A DNA stretch of 64,000 nucleotides from Acidovorax sp. 210-6 (GTDB taxonomy: Bacteria; Pseudomonadota; Gammaproteobacteria; Burkholderiales; Burkholderiaceae_C), in contig NZ_JAACJE010000001.1 in the NCBI RefSeq assembly GCF_010020825.1, positions 1-64,000 on the forward strand, in the 5' to 3' direction. A model generated the notes under the pieces. It did no database searches and was not told where the DNA came from. It was given only the letters and a program-made list of their open reading frames with translations. Below are positions 51,316 through 61,826 of this stretch, piece after piece; position 1 is the stretch's first letter, and every line of letters starts with the position of its first letter. A program made the translations under genes and the position numbers.

Positions 51316-53265
51316 TCACAGGTTGGTGGCCGCCGTCACTTCGGACATGTCGGTCAGGCCTTGCAGCACTTTCTCGATTCCGTCCTGGCGCAGTGTCTTC
51401 ATGCCTGCGGCGAGCGCCGAGAGGCGGATTTCGGTGGCCGAGGAGCGGTGGCGGATGTGCTGGCGGATGGGCTCGTCGCTCAGCATCAGCTCGTGGATGC
51501 CCATGCGGCCCTTGTAGCCGTGCGATTCGCACTGAGGGCAGCCCTGGCGGCGCCACAGCGTGATGCTGCCGTCGTCCTTGCCGTAGGCCTTGCGCCAGCG
51601 TGCGATGAGCGCATCGCGCGCTTCGGCGCTGTTGGCGGCGCTGCTCTCCAGGTACTGCGAAGCCATGGCTTGCAGCGTGTCGTGGTGGGCGGCATGGGGT
51701 TCGCGGCACTGGGTGCACAGGCGGCGCACCAGGCGCTGGGCCAGGATGGCCAGCAGCGAGTCCGAGAAGTTGAACGGGTCCAGCCCGATCTCCAGCAGGC
51801 GTGCAATGCTCTCGGGCGCCGAGTTGGTGTGCAGGGTGGACAGCACCAGGTGGCCCGTGAGCGAGGCCTCGATGGCGATGCGCGCGGTCTCCTCGTCGCG
51901 CATTTCGCCGATCATGATCACGTCGGGGTCGGCGCGCAGAAAGGTGCGCATGGCCGCCGCGAAGGTCCAGCCGATGCGCGCGTTCATCTGCACCTGGCGC
52001 AGACCGCTCTGGGTGATTTCGATCGGGTCTTCGGCCGTCCAGATCTTGCGGTTGGAGGTGTTGAGATCGCGGATCACCGAATGCAGCGTGGTCGTCTTGC
52101 CGCAGCCCGTGGGGCCCACCACCAGCACCAGACCGTAGGGCTTCTTCACCATCTCGCGCAGCGCCTGCAGGTTGGTCGGGCTCAGGCCAATGTTCTCCAG
52201 CGGCAGCGGCTTGGCACCGGCCAGCAGGCGCAGCACCACGTCCTCCAGGCCGCGCGAGGTGGGCACCGTGACGACGCGCAGCTCCACCGGCGGCCCGCCA
52301 AAGCGCGAGAAGTCGATCTTGCCGTCCTGCGGTTTGCGGTGCTCGGAAATGTCCATGGTGGCCATGATCTTGATGCGCGCCACCATGGCATAGCGAAAAC
52401 GTGCGGGCAGCTCCAGGTAGGGCACCAGGTCGCCATCGATGCGCAGGCGCACACGCACGTTGCCGGGCGCGGGTTCGGTCTCGATGTGGATGTCCGACGC
52501 ACGGTGCGCAATGGCTTCGTCGATGATGGAGTTGATCAGCCGCACCAGCGTGTTGTCCGATTCGGTCACCACATCCGTCGCCACGGCGTCGGAGTCCGGC
52601 GCCATGCTGTTGAGGTTGCTGACCAGCTCTTGCGAGCTGGGGCGCGCCGCCGCGCTGGCGTTGCCTGTCGCGCCGTTGCGTGCGGCCCCATTGGCGTTGC
52701 CCTCCTTGGGGGCGTCGGTATGCACGCTGTAGGCCTTGGCAATGGCGGGCATCAGCGTGCCGGGGGCGGCCTGCAGCGGCACCAGGCGGCGCTGGCTCAG
52801 GAAGCGCAGTTCGTCGAGCAAGGCGCGGTCGTAGGGGTCGGCCATCAGTACCACCAGCGCGTCATCGCGCGCCAGCAGCGGCAGTACCGACTCGCGCTCG
52901 GCCACGGAGCGCGGCACCAGCGCCACGGCCACCGGGTCGGGCTGCAAGTGGCCGGGGTGCACCACATACTCGCCCAGCCAGGCGGCAATCGCCTGGCGCA
53001 ACTGATCCTGCGATACCAGCCCCAGTTCCGTCAGGATCTGACCGATGGGCCGCTGGCGCCCGCGGTCGCGCTCGCTCTGCTGCATGCGCAGGCTCTGCAT
53101 CAAATCGGTGGGCTGGAGCATGCCCGCGTTGATCAGCGCTTCGCCCAAATGCCGTGCCCTGCCCACCACGGGGTGCGGCGAAGTCACCAGGTCCCACAGC
53201 TCGTCGGTGTTGCGGGGCTCGAAATACTGGCTGGAGGCGGTGTCCTGCGTGGTGGTGTCTGCCAT
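51316..53265 (-). CDS. GspE/PilB-family secretion/pilus ATPase
   Basis: 649 aa. An MshEN-like N-terminal domain (GEALINAGMLQPTDLMQSL; GQILTELGLVSQDQLRQAIA) precedes the ATPase core: Walker A GPTGCGKTTT, the Asp box TAEDPIEI, Walker B DVIMIGEMRDEETA and the His box LSTLHTNSA. A zinc motif CTQC with CPQC follows. Such ATPases drive type II secretion or type IV pilus assembly, but no other pilus or Gsp gene is in the window. A low-complexity Asn/Ala linker sits at about residues 190-215. Confidence 0.93.
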   Translation of the reverse strand: MADTTTQDTASSQYFEPRNTDELWDLVTSPHPVVGRARHLGEALINAGMLQPTDLMQSLRMQQSERDRGRQRPIGQILTELGLVSQDQLRQAIAAWLGEYVVHPGHLQPDPVAVALVPRSVAERESVLPLLARDDALVVLMADPYDRALLDELRFLSQRRLVPLQAAPGTLMPAIAKAYSVHTDAPKEGNANGAARNGATGNASAAARPSSQELVSNLNSMAPDSDAVATDVVTESDNTLVRLINSIIDEAIAHRASDIHIETEPAPGNVRVRLRIDGDLVPYLELPARFRYAMVARIKIMATMDISEHRKPQDGKIDFSRFGGPPVELRVVTVPTSRGLEDVVLRLLAGAKPLPLENIGLSPTNLQALREMVKKPYGLVLVVGPTGCGKTTTLHSVIRDLNTSNRKIWTAEDPIEITQSGLRQVQMNARIGWTFAAAMRTFLRADPDVIMIGEMRDEETARIAIEASLTGHLVLSTLHTNSAPESIARLLEIGLDPFNFSDSLLAILAQRLVRRLCTQCREPHAAHHDTLQAMASQYLESSAANSAEARDALIARWRKAYGKDDGSITLWRRQGCPQCESHGYKGRMGIHELMLSDEPIRQHIRHRSSATEIRLSALAAGMKTLRQDGIEKVLQGLTDMSEVTAATNL

Positions 53266-53348
53266 GGCGTGGGGCCGTCGGTGGATACAGCCCTACAGGT
53301 TACAACATGCAACCAGGAGGGGGTGGCTGGCGCCCTGCCGTCCCGGCG

Positions 53349-54152
53349 TTACAGAGCAAAGTCGTAGTCGATGGTCAGCGGCGCATGGTCGCTGAAGCGC
53401 TGCGCCTTGTACACCTGGGCCGTGCGGGCTGTAGTGGCCAGGCTGGGGGATGCCAGGTGGTAATCCAGCCGCCAGCCCACGTTCTTGGCCCAGGCCTGGC
53501 CCCGGTTGCTCCACCAAGTGTAGGCCTCGTCGGTGGTGTGGGGGTGGAGCTGGCGGTAAACGTCCACCAGACCGCCGTCTGGGTCAGTTGTGTGCAACAA
53601 CTTTGTCATCCAGGCGCGCTCTTCGGGCAAAAAGCCGCTGTTTTTCTGGTTGCTGCGCCAGTTTTTCAGGTCGATCTGCTGGTGCGCGATGTTCACGTCG
53701 CCGCACAGGATGAATTCCCGTTGCGCCTTGGCGCGCATGAGGTGTGGGTGGAACTGCTCCAGAAAGCGGAACTTGGCCTCCTGCCGCTCTTCGCCCGAGG
53801 AGCCGCTGGGAAAGTACGCGCTGATGATGGACAGCTTGCGCTGGGGTGTGTCAAAGCGCAGTTCCAGGTAGCGGCCTTCGGCGTCGAACTCGGGGCTGCC
53901 AAAGCCGGCGATCACATCGCTGGGTTCGTGCCGGGTATAAACACCCACGCCCGAGTAGCCCTTCTTCTCGGCAAAATGGAAATGGCCTTGCAGGCCCGCC
54001 AACTGCTCGAAGCGCCCCTGGACATCGGCCGCCTGGGCCTTGACTTCCTGCACGCAAATACAATCCGGGACGGTGGCGGCGATCCAGGGCTCCACGCCCT
54101 TGGTGGCGGCGGAGCGGATGCCGTTGAGGTTGAGGCTGGTTAAACGGAACAA
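53349..54152 (-). CDS. xth: Exodeoxyribonuclease III
   Basis: 267 aa AP endonuclease/3'-exonuclease of base excision repair. Motifs: LTSLNLNGIRSA, CVQEVKAQ (catalytic Glu), YSGVGVYTR, FILCGDVNIAHQQIDL (Asp-x-Asn), DYHLAS and SDHAPLTIDYD. The start is a TTG at 54152 (MFRLTSLNLNG) with GGAG 9 bases upstream; a GTG at 54161 has no such site. The pyrE start lies only 12 bases away on the other strand, so each gene's promoter must lie within the other coding region. Confidence 0.92.
   Translation of the reverse strand: MFRLTSLNLNGIRSAATKGVEPWIAATVPDCICVQEVKAQAADVQGRFEQLAGLQGHFHFAEKKGYSGVGVYTRHEPSDVIAGFGSPEFDAEGRYLELRFDTPQRKLSIISAYFPSGSSGEERQEAKFRFLEQFHPHLMRAKAQREFILCGDVNIAHQQIDLKNWRSNQKNSGFLPEERAWMTKLLHTTDPDGGLVDVYRQLHPHTTDEAYTWWSNRGQAWAKNVGWRLDYHLASPSLATTARTAQVYKAQRFSDHAPLTIDYDFAL
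54059..54064 (+). promoter_or_regulatory. Candidate -10 of pyrE inside exodeoxyribonuclease gene
   Basis: TACAAT, 100 bases before the pyrE ATG, within the divergent xth coding sequence. A TTGACT upstream is only 13 bases away, too close for a normal -35. Confidence 0.25.
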
Positions 54153-54164
54153 GGGAATCACTCC

Positions 54165-54863
54165 ATGGTCGATCAAGGCACGCCCACCGGTTCGCAAGAC
54201 GGTCTGGCGCAGGATTTTGTGCGGTTTGCCGTGGAGTCCGGCGTGCTGCGGTTTGGCGAGTTCAAAACCAAGGCGGGCCGCATGAGCCCGTATTTTTTCA
54301 ACGCCGGGCTGTTCGATGATGGCGCCAAGCTGGGCCGCCTCGCGCAATTCTATGCAAAAGCCCTGCTGGCCAGCGGTATCGAATTCGACATGGTGTTCGG
54401 CCCGGCGTACAAGGGCATTCCCCTGGCCGCCACCGTGGCGGTGGAACTGGCGCGCCTGGGCCGCAATGTGCCCTTTGCCTACAACCGCAAGGAAGCCAAG
54501 GACCACGGCGAGGGCGGCACGCTGGTGGGTGCGCCATTGCGCGGGCGCGTGCTGATCGTGGACGATGTGATGTCCGCAGGAACGGCAGCGCGCGAATCCA
54601 TTGCCCTGATCCGCAGCGCAGGCGCCACGCCCCATGCTGTGGCCATTGCGCTGGACCGCCAGGAAAAAGCCACCGAGAATGGCCAGGATGTGCCGTACAG
54701 TGCCGTGCAGTACGTGCGCGAGCAATTGGGGCTGAAGGTCTGCGCTATCGCTACACTGGCAGACTTATTGCTTTATCTATCGCACCATGGCGACGGCGAA
54801 ATGGCGCCCCACCATGAAAGGGTGTTGGCCTACCGCCAGCGTTACGGTGTCCACCAAGGATGA
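54165..54863 (+). CDS. pyrE: Orotate phosphoribosyltransferase
   Basis: 232 aa enzyme of pyrimidine synthesis joining orotate and PRPP to give OMP. Visible are GRMSPYFFNAGLF, FGPAYKGIPLAATVA, AYNRKEAKDHGEGG and the PRPP loop VLIVDDVMSAGTAARE. ATG 54165 has an AAGGGA site. The next gene starts 4 bases after the stop, so the two are probably cotranscribed. Confidence 0.96.
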   Translation: MVDQGTPTGSQDGLAQDFVRFAVESGVLRFGEFKTKAGRMSPYFFNAGLFDDGAKLGRLAQFYAKALLASGIEFDMVFGPAYKGIPLAATVAVELARLGRNVPFAYNRKEAKDHGEGGTLVGAPLRGRVLIVDDVMSAGTAARESIALIRSAGATPHAVAIALDRQEKATENGQDVPYSAVQYVREQLGLKVCAIATLADLLLYLSHHGDGEMAPHHERVLAYRQRYGVHQG

Positions 54864-54867
54864 TGCA

Positions 54868-55557
54868 TTGAACCATCTTCGCGGATGTCCTGCGGTTTTG
54901 GGCCTGCTGCTGGCGGCTCTGGGTTCTGCTGCCTGCGCGCAGGCGGTGGTGCCTGGGTCGGGCATCTACTCCTGTGTGGACAAAAATGGCCGGCGCCTGA
55001 CCTCAGACCGCCCCATACCCGAGTGCATAGACCGTGAGCAGCGCGAACTGGGCCCCACGGGCACCGTCCGACGCGTGATCGGCCCCACGCTCACCGAGCA
55101 CGAGCGTGAAGCCCTGGAAGTCCAGCGGCGCAAGGACCTGGAGGAGCGCAACCGCATTGCCGAGGAGCGCCGCCGCGAGCGTGTGCTGCTGGCGCGCTAC
55201 CCCGACAAGGCCGCCCACGACGCCGAGCGCGCCACCGCCATCGCGCATGTCGATGAAGTCACGGCCACCGCAAAGAAGCGCATTGCCGAGTTGCAGGAGC
55301 GGCGCAAGAAGATCGACGTGGAGATGGAGTTCTACCGCAAGGACCCCGCCAAGGCCCCCATGCACTTGCAGCGCCAGTTGCTCGAAAACACCGAAGAAAT
55401 GGCCGAGCAGCAGCGCTTCATTTCGGGGCAGGACCAGGAAAAACGCCGCGTGCACCAGCGCTTTGATGCCGAGCTGGCACAGCTCAAGGAGCTGTGGGCA
55501 GCGCGCGTGGTTCCGCCACAGGCCGCCACAGCCACGGTGCCTGCGGCCTCACGCTGA
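54868..55557 (+). CDS. DUF4124 periplasmic coiled-coil protein
   Basis: 229 aa. Signal peptide (LRGCPAVLGLLLAALGSAAC, ending ACAQA). A DUF4124 domain (GIYSCVDKNGRRLTSDRPIP with ECIDREQREL) is followed by a long charged helical region (ALEVQRRKDLEERNRIAEER) that is probably coiled coil. Function unknown; DUF4124 proteins often bind or cap glycans or proteins in the periplasm. Translation starts at TTG 54868, with AAGGATGA upstream, 4 bases after pyrE. Confidence 0.82.
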   Translation: MNHLRGCPAVLGLLLAALGSAACAQAVVPGSGIYSCVDKNGRRLTSDRPIPECIDREQRELGPTGTVRRVIGPTLTEHEREALEVQRRKDLEERNRIAEERRRERVLLARYPDKAAHDAERATAIAHVDEVTATAKKRIAELQERRKKIDVEMEFYRKDPAKAPMHLQRQLLENTEEMAEQQRFISGQDQEKRRVHQRFDAELAQLKELWAARVVPPQAATATVPAASR

Positions 55558-55608
55558 GCCTTCTGGCGGCCTGCGTGGCGCGGCCGCCCGCCTGCCACTT
55601 CCCTCGTT

Positions 55609-57057
55609 TCAGCCTTCCAGGCGTTTGCGCAGCAGTTCGTTGACCTGTGCCGGGTTGGCCTTGCCCTTGCTGGCTTTCATGGCCTGGCCTACCAGGGCGT
55701 TGAAGGCCTTGTCCTTGCCCGCCTTGAACTGCGCCACGTTGTCGGGGTTGGCTGCGATCACCTCGTCGATGATTTTTTCCAGGGCGCCGCTGTCATTCAT
55801 CTGCTTGAGGCCCTTGGCCTCGATGACGGCATCGACCTCGCTGGCCTCGCCGCTCCACAACGCATCGAATACTTGGCGTGCAGCATTGTTGCTGATCGTA
55901 CCGTCGCTGATGCGCTGGATGAGCGTGGCCAGCTTTGCGCTGTCAACCTTGGCATCCTCGATGCCGATTTCTTCGCTGTTGAGGCGGCGTGACACTTCGC
56001 CCATGATCCAGTTGCTGGCCAGCTTGGCTTGGCCACTGGCCTGTGCTGCCGCTTCGAAATAGCTGGCCATGGCCTTGCTCTGCGTGAGCGTGGTGGCGTC
56101 GTATTCGGGCAGGCCGTAGTCCTGCACGAAGCGCGCTGCCATGGTGCGGGGCAGCTCGGTCATCTGCGCGCGCGTGGCTTCCACCCATTCGGGCGCGATC
56201 ACCAGCGGCGGCAGGTCCGGGTCGGGGAAGTAGCGGTAGTCGGCCGCGTCTTCCTTGGTGCGCATGGCGCGCGTCTCGCCCGTGTCGGGGTTGAACAGCA
56301 CGGTGGCCTGCTCGATGGCGCGGCCGTCCTCCAGCTCCTCGATCTGCCAGCGGATCTCGTAGTCGATCGCCTGCTGCATGAACTTGAAGCTGTTGAGGTT
56401 CTTGATCTCGCGGCGTGTGCCCAGCGGCTGGCCGGGCTTGCGCACGGACACGTTGGCGTCGCAGCGGAACGAGCCTTCCTGCATGTTGCCGTCGCAGATG
56501 CCGATCCAGGTGACGATCTTGTGCAGTTCCTTGGCGTAGGCCACGGCCTCTTCGGTCGAGCGGATGTCGGGCTCGGTCACGATCTCCAGCAGCGGCGTGC
56601 CGGCGCGGTTGAGATCGATGCCGCTCATGCCGTGGAATTCTTCGTGCAACGACTTGCCGGCGTCTTCCTCCAGGTGGGCGCGCACCAGGCGCACGGTCTT
56701 CTTCTCGTCGCCGAGGAAGAAGCTCACCTCGCCGCCCTGCACCACCGGGATCTCGAACTGGCTGATCTGGTAGCCCTTGGGCAGGTCGGGGTAGAAGTAG
56801 TTCTTGCGCGCGAAGATGCTCCGGGGCGCGATATGCGAGCCCAGGGCCAGGCCCAGCTTGATGGCGCAGGCCACGGCCTCGCGGTTCATCACGGGCAGGG
56901 TGCCGGGCAGGGCCAGGTCCACGGCGCAGGCCTGGGTGTTGGGCTCGGCGCCGAAGGCGGTGCTGGCGCGGCTGAAGATCTTGCTGTGCGTGGCCAGCTG
57001 GGTGTGGGTCTCGAAGCCGATGACGACTTCGTACCCGTGGATCAGTTTCGCAGACAT
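55609..57057 (-). CDS. gatB: Asp/Glu-tRNA amidotransferase subunit B
   Basis: 482 aa kinase subunit of GatCAB, which converts Glu-tRNA(Gln) or Asp-tRNA(Asn) to the amide form. Motifs: [69 protein letters not shown] and [13 protein letters not shown]. The C-terminal YqeY-like tail ends [12 protein letters not shown]. It lies in the order gatC-gatA-gatB, with a nested palindrome in the gatA-gatB gap. Confidence 0.97.
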   Translation of the reverse strand: MSAKLIHGYEVVIGFETHTQLATHSKIFSRASTAFGAEPNTQACAVDLALPGTLPVMNREAVACAIKLGLALGSHIAPRSIFARKNYFYPDLPKGYQISQFEIPVVQGGEVSFFLGDEKKTVRLVRAHLEEDAGKSLHEEFHGMSGIDLNRAGTPLLEIVTEPDIRSTEEAVAYAKELHKIVTWIGICDGNMQEGSFRCDANVSVRKPGQPLGTRREIKNLNSFKFMQQAIDYEIRWQIEELEDGRAIEQATVLFNPDTGETRAMRTKEDAADYRYFPDPDLPPLVIAPEWVEATRAQMTELPRTMAARFVQDYGLPEYDATTLTQSKAMASYFEAAAQASGQAKLASNWIMGEVSRRLNSEEIGIEDAKVDSAKLATLIQRISDGTISNNAARQVFDALWSGEASEVDAVIEAKGLKQMNDSGALEKIIDEVIAANPDNVAQFKAGKDKAFNALVGQAMKASKGKANPAQVNELLRKRLEG

Positions 57058-57087
57058 GGGGAGCTGTCCTTGGCTATCAAAAAGAGG

Positions 57088-57163
57088 AGCTGCCAGCGCT
57101 TGATTTAATTGGGTTTCAGCATGATTTGATGCTGAATTTGTTTGCTATCAAGCGCTGGTAGCT
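57088..57163. repeat. Family A composite, copy 8: nested palindrome between gatA and gatB
   Basis: Outer 17-base arms at 57088-57104 and 57147-57163 pair with one mismatch (AGCTGCCAGCGCTTGAT in the left arm). Inside, TTCAGCAT / ATGCTGAA (57115-57122, 57129-57136) form a perfect 8-bp stem with a 6-base loop. Each arm resembles the left half of family A. Confidence 0.75.
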
Positions 57164-57170
57164 ATGGTTT

Positions 57171-58658
57171 TCAGAGCGGACTGCGCAGGTGGAAATCCGT
57201 GGCCTGCTGCAGGCGGTGGGCTGCGTTGAGCAGGCGCGCCTCTTGAAAGTAGTTGCCGATCAGCTGCAGGCCCACGGGCATGCCGCCCTCGCCAAAACCT
57301 GCGGGCACGCTCATGCCGGGCAGGCCGGCCAGCGAGCCCGGCAGCGTGAAGATGTCGGCCAGGTAGTCGGCCAGCGGGTCGCTGCCATGCTCGCCGAGTT
57401 TCCAGGCCACACTGGGCGCCACGGGGCCGGCGATCAGGTCGCAGTCCTTGAAGGCGTTCTGGAAGTCGTCGGCGATCATGCGGCGGATCTTCTGCGCCTG
57501 CAGGTAGTAGGCGTCGTAGTAGCCGTGCGAGAGCACGTAGGCGCCGATCATGATGCGGCGCTTGACCTCGTCGCCAAAGCCTTCGGCGCGGGTCTTCTTG
57601 TACATGTCGAGCAGGTCGCCGTAGTCCTTGGCACGGTGCCCGAACTTCACGCCGTCGAAGCGCGAGAGGTTGGACGAGGCCTCGGCCGGGGCGATGATGT
57701 AGTACACCGGGATCGACAGCTCGGTGCGCGGCAGGCTGATGGGCACCAGCTTCGCGCCGAGCTTCTCGTATTCCTTCAGCGCGCCATCGACGGCGGCGCG
57801 CACGTCGGGCGCCAGGCCCTCGCCGAAGAATTCGGCCGGGATGCCGATGCGCAGGCCGTCGAGGCTCTCATGAAGCTTGGCGCTGAAGTTCTCGACGGGC
57901 AGGTCCAGCGAGGTCGAATCGCGGTCCGGATCCGGGCCGCACATGGCGGAGAGCAGCAGTGCGCAGTCCTCGGCTGAGCGGGCCATGGGGCCGGCCTGGT
58001 CCAGGCTGGAGGCGAAGGCGATCATGCCGTAGCGGCTGGCGCGGCCATAGGTGGGCTTGATGCCGGTGATGCCGCAGAACGAGGCCGGTTGGCGGATCGA
58101 GCCGCCGGTGTCGGTGCCGGTCACGGCGGGCGCCAGGCGCGCGGCCACGGCCACGGCGCTGCCGCCCGACGAGCCGCCAGGGATGCGGCTGGTGTCCCAG
58201 GGGTTGCGCACGGGGGCCGGGGCGTCAAAGCCCACCGGGGCGACGGCGGAGTTTTCGTTGGCCGAGCCCATGGCGAACTCGTCGCAGTTGAGCTTGCCCA
58301 GCGTCACGCAGCCCGCCTGTGCCAGGCGGGTGACGACGGTGGCGTCAAACGGCGAGCGATAGCCCGCCAGCATCCTGGAGCCTGCGGTGCTGGGGAAGTC
58401 GCGCGTGACGAAAATGTCCTTGTGCGCCAGCGGCACGCCTTCCAGGGCGCCAGCCGTGCCGGCGGCAAGGCGCGCGTCGGCGGCGCGTGCCTGGGCCAGG
58501 GTGGCTTCTTCGTTCAGGGCCACGAAGGCGCCCAGGTGCTGGTGCGTTTGGGCGCGATCCAGGAAGTGCTGGGCGGCCTCGACGGCGGAGACGCGGCGTT
58601 CGCGCAGTTCGGTGGCGAGCTGGGCCACGCCCAGGTCGTGCAATGCGGGTTGGGTCAT
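57171..58658 (-). CDS. gatA: Asp/Glu-tRNA amidotransferase subunit A
   Basis: 495 aa amidase subunit that releases ammonia from glutamine. The amidase signature triad is visible: Lys in [10 protein letters not shown], cis-Ser in [17 protein letters not shown] and nucleophile Ser in [16 protein letters not shown]. It starts 7 bases after the gatC stop. Confidence 0.97.
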   Translation of the reverse strand: MTQPALHDLGVAQLATELRERRVSAVEAAQHFLDRAQTHQHLGAFVALNEEATLAQARAADARLAAGTAGALEGVPLAHKDIFVTRDFPSTAGSRMLAGYRSPFDATVVTRLAQAGCVTLGKLNCDEFAMGSANENSAVAPVGFDAPAPVRNPWDTSRIPGGSSGGSAVAVAARLAPAVTGTDTGGSIRQPASFCGITGIKPTYGRASRYGMIAFASSLDQAGPMARSAEDCALLLSAMCGPDPDRDSTSLDLPVENFSAKLHESLDGLRIGIPAEFFGEGLAPDVRAAVDGALKEYEKLGAKLVPISLPRTELSIPVYYIIAPAEASSNLSRFDGVKFGHRAKDYGDLLDMYKKTRAEGFGDEVKRRIMIGAYVLSHGYYDAYYLQAQKIRRMIADDFQNAFKDCDLIAGPVAPSVAWKLGEHGSDPLADYLADIFTLPGSLAGLPGMSVPAGFGEGGMPVGLQLIGNYFQEARLLNAAHRLQQATDFHLRSPL

Positions 58659-58665
58659 GCGGGGC

Positions 58666-58965
58666 TCACTCGATCACTTTGGGCACCAGGAACAGGCCGC
58701 GTTCGACGGCCGGTGCGCTTTGCTGGTTGGCTTCGCGTTGGTTGGGCTCGCTGGCCACGTCTTCGCGCAGGCGCAGCTGCACATCCTGGATGGCGGCCAC
58801 CGGGTGGGCCAGCGGCTCCACGCCCTGGGTATCCACAGCCCGCATCCGTTCCACGATGTCAAAAAAACCATTCAGCTGGGTAAGCATGCGCTCACTTTCC
58901 TGGGGTGCGAGTTCGAGCCGTGCCAAATGGGCGATGCGGCCAATGTCCTGGGGTGTCAGTGCCAT
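58666..58965 (-). CDS. gatC: Asp/Glu-tRNA amidotransferase subunit C
   Basis: 99 aa. Small subunit that holds GatA and GatB together. The family start [20 protein letters not shown] and the motif [21 protein letters not shown] are clear. It is the first gene of the gatCAB operon and divergent from mreB; 58966-59181 between them carries the promoters. Confidence 0.95.
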   Translation of the reverse strand: MALTPQDIGRIAHLARLELAPQESERMLTQLNGFFDIVERMRAVDTQGVEPLAHPVAAIQDVQLRLREDVASEPNQREANQQSAPAVERGLFLVPKVIE

Positions 58966-59044
58966 AGAGAGGGGTACCTACAGAAACCGGATGTAAAGCT
59001 TGAACAACGGGATTTCCGGGGTGAGTTATTCACAGGGGATGCGG

Positions 59045-59050
59045 TATTAT
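59045..59050 (+). promoter_or_regulatory. Candidate -10 box of the mreB operon
   Basis: TATTAT, 131 bases before the mreB ATG, giving a long leader. The -35 is weak. Confidence 0.35.
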
Positions 59051-59181
59051 CCCGCCTTTGCCGCACGAGGCTGCACAAGGCTGTCTGTTAGCAGGCAGTT
59101 GCGCGCAATAGAGTCAATTTGAATGCCACAAAACCGGCGATGGCAAGCCGAAGCGCCTGCCCTGCCCGAGAGGATTTTTGA

Positions 59182-60225
<1,044 letters not shown>

Positions 60226-60297
60226 GGCCCTTGGCCCCCACCCATCCAGCGCGCTGGTGGGGTCGGGCGCCCAAGCCACCGCACCGCCAGAACGCCC

Positions 60298-61221
60298 ATG
60301 CCGCTCGGAACCCTGGAACGCAGCGCCCCTTCCTTGTTCCGGCAGGGGCCTTCGGCCCTGTCCCAATTGGTGCTCTACAGCGCGTTGGCGCTGTTTTTGA
60401 TGGTGGCAGACACCCGGTTGCGCATCACCGACCCGCTGCGCAAGACGGTGGCTGCCATCCTGTATCCCGCCCAGTGGCTCATGCTCCAGCCAGTGGAGTG
60501 GGCCAGCCATGGAACCGGGTACGTCCAGTCCCTGCAGGATGCCAAGGCCCAGGCCGAGGCGGCGCGTGCGCAGATGGCACGGCAGGCCTTGCAGGCCCAC
60601 CAATCGGACACCCTGGCCCAGGAGAACGAGGCGCTGCGCAAACTGCTGGGCCTGCGCGAGCGGCTGGCAGTGCCCTCGCTGGCAGCGCAGATCCTCTATG
60701 AAACGGCCGATCCCTACACCCGCCGGGTCATGCTGGACCGGGGGCAGGATGCTGGTGTGCAGCCGGGCTCTCCCGTGCTGGATGGCGTGGGGGTGCTGGG
60801 CCAGGTCACGCGGGTCTTTCCGTTTGTGAGCGAGGTCACGCTGGTCACCGACCGGGACCAGGCGATTCCCGTGCTCAATGCGCGCACGGGTGCGCGGGGG
60901 GTGGCGTATGGCGACCCGGTGGCCAGCCACGGCGGTGGCATGGAGCTGCGCTTTGTCTCGGCCAATGCCGATGTACAAGACGGGGATGTGCTGGCAACCA
61001 ATGGCCTCGATGGTGTCTATCCTGCAGGCCTGCCCGTAGCCCGTGTGGTGCGTGTGGAACGCCGGGCGGACTCGGCGTTTGCGCGCATCTACTGTGAGCC
61101 GGTTGCCGCCACCCAAGGGGCGCGCCATGTGCTGGTGCTGCAACCGGAAGCTTTGCGGCTGCCCCAGCGCCCGGAGCCCACGGTCGAGGAAGCCCCTGTT
61201 CGCAAGAAGGGGCGTAAATGA
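60298..61221 (+). CDS. mreC: Rod shape-determining protein MreC
   Basis: 307 aa bitopic membrane protein of the elongasome. One helix near residues 24-41 (LVLYSALALFLMVA), a coiled coil (QAEAARAQMARQALQAHQSD) and the periplasmic beta-barrel domain (VMLDRGQDAGVQPGSPVLDG; LVTDRDQAIPVLNART). The C-terminal tail is charged. It follows mreB by 72 bases. Confidence 0.95.
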   Translation: MPLGTLERSAPSLFRQGPSALSQLVLYSALALFLMVADTRLRITDPLRKTVAAILYPAQWLMLQPVEWASHGTGYVQSLQDAKAQAEAARAQMARQALQAHQSDTLAQENEALRKLLGLRERLAVPSLAAQILYETADPYTRRVMLDRGQDAGVQPGSPVLDGVGVLGQVTRVFPFVSEVTLVTDRDQAIPVLNARTGARGVAYGDPVASHGGGMELRFVSANADVQDGDVLATNGLDGVYPAGLPVARVVRVERRADSAFARIYCEPVAATQGARHVLVLQPEALRLPQRPEPTVEEAPVRKKGRK

Positions 61222-61279
61222 TGTGCAGGCGCTCGCGGTGGACGTCAGGCGGCACAGCTTGTGCTGATGGAGGCTGCGC

Positions 61280-61795
61280 ATGATCATGCCCCGTGGGCAG
61301 CAACTGCTGCTGCCCGTCAACCCAGGCTTCATCACGGCCAGTCTGCTGTTGGCCTTGGCCATCAACCTGCTGCCTTTGGGGCCCATGGTCTGGATGCCCG
61401 ATGCGCTGATTCTTGCCCTGGCTTTCTGGGGCGTGCACCAGCCATGGCGCGTGGGCATGGGCATCGGTTTTGTGCTGGGCTTGTGCATGGATGTGCACCA
61501 GTCTTCCCTGCTGGGCCAGCACGCTCTGGCCTACACCGTGCTGATGTACGGGACCCGCGTGTTCCATCGGCGGGTGTTGTGGCTGCGTCCGTTGCAGCAG
61601 CCCTGGCAGATGGTGGGTCTGTTCGCGGCCGCCCACACGGCCTACGTGTTGGCAGGCCTTCTGGCGGCGCGGGGCATGCCGGGTTGGGGTGTCGTGCTGG
61701 CGCCTTTGTTGGAGGCCCTCTTGTGGCCCGTGGTCAGTTGGATGCTGCTGGCGCCGCAGCGCCGCTCGGTCGATGGGCAGGACAAGCTTCCGTGA
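61280..61795 (+). CDS. mreD: Rod shape-determining protein MreD
   Basis: 171 aa membrane protein with five or six helices (LLLALAINLLPLGPMVWMPD; GIGFVLGLCMDVHQSSLLGQ). ATG 61280 has a GGAGG site 7 bases upstream. It works with MreC and PBP2 in wall elongation. Confidence 0.92.
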   Translation: MIMPRGQQLLLPVNPGFITASLLLALAINLLPLGPMVWMPDALILALAFWGVHQPWRVGMGIGFVLGLCMDVHQSSLLGQHALAYTVLMYGTRVFHRRVLWLRPLQQPWQMVGLFAAAHTAYVLAGLLAARGMPGWGVVLAPLLEALLWPVVSWMLLAPQRRSVDGQDKLP

Positions 61796-61826
61796 TCGCC
61801 GTGCTTTCCAGGAGCGGGGCTGAGCG

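Noticed and set aside
54040-54064. TTGACT ... TACAAT as a standard pyrE promoter
   Set aside because: The spacer is only 13 bases and the sequence codes for conserved residues of exodeoxyribonuclease III; only the -10-like box is kept, at low confidence.
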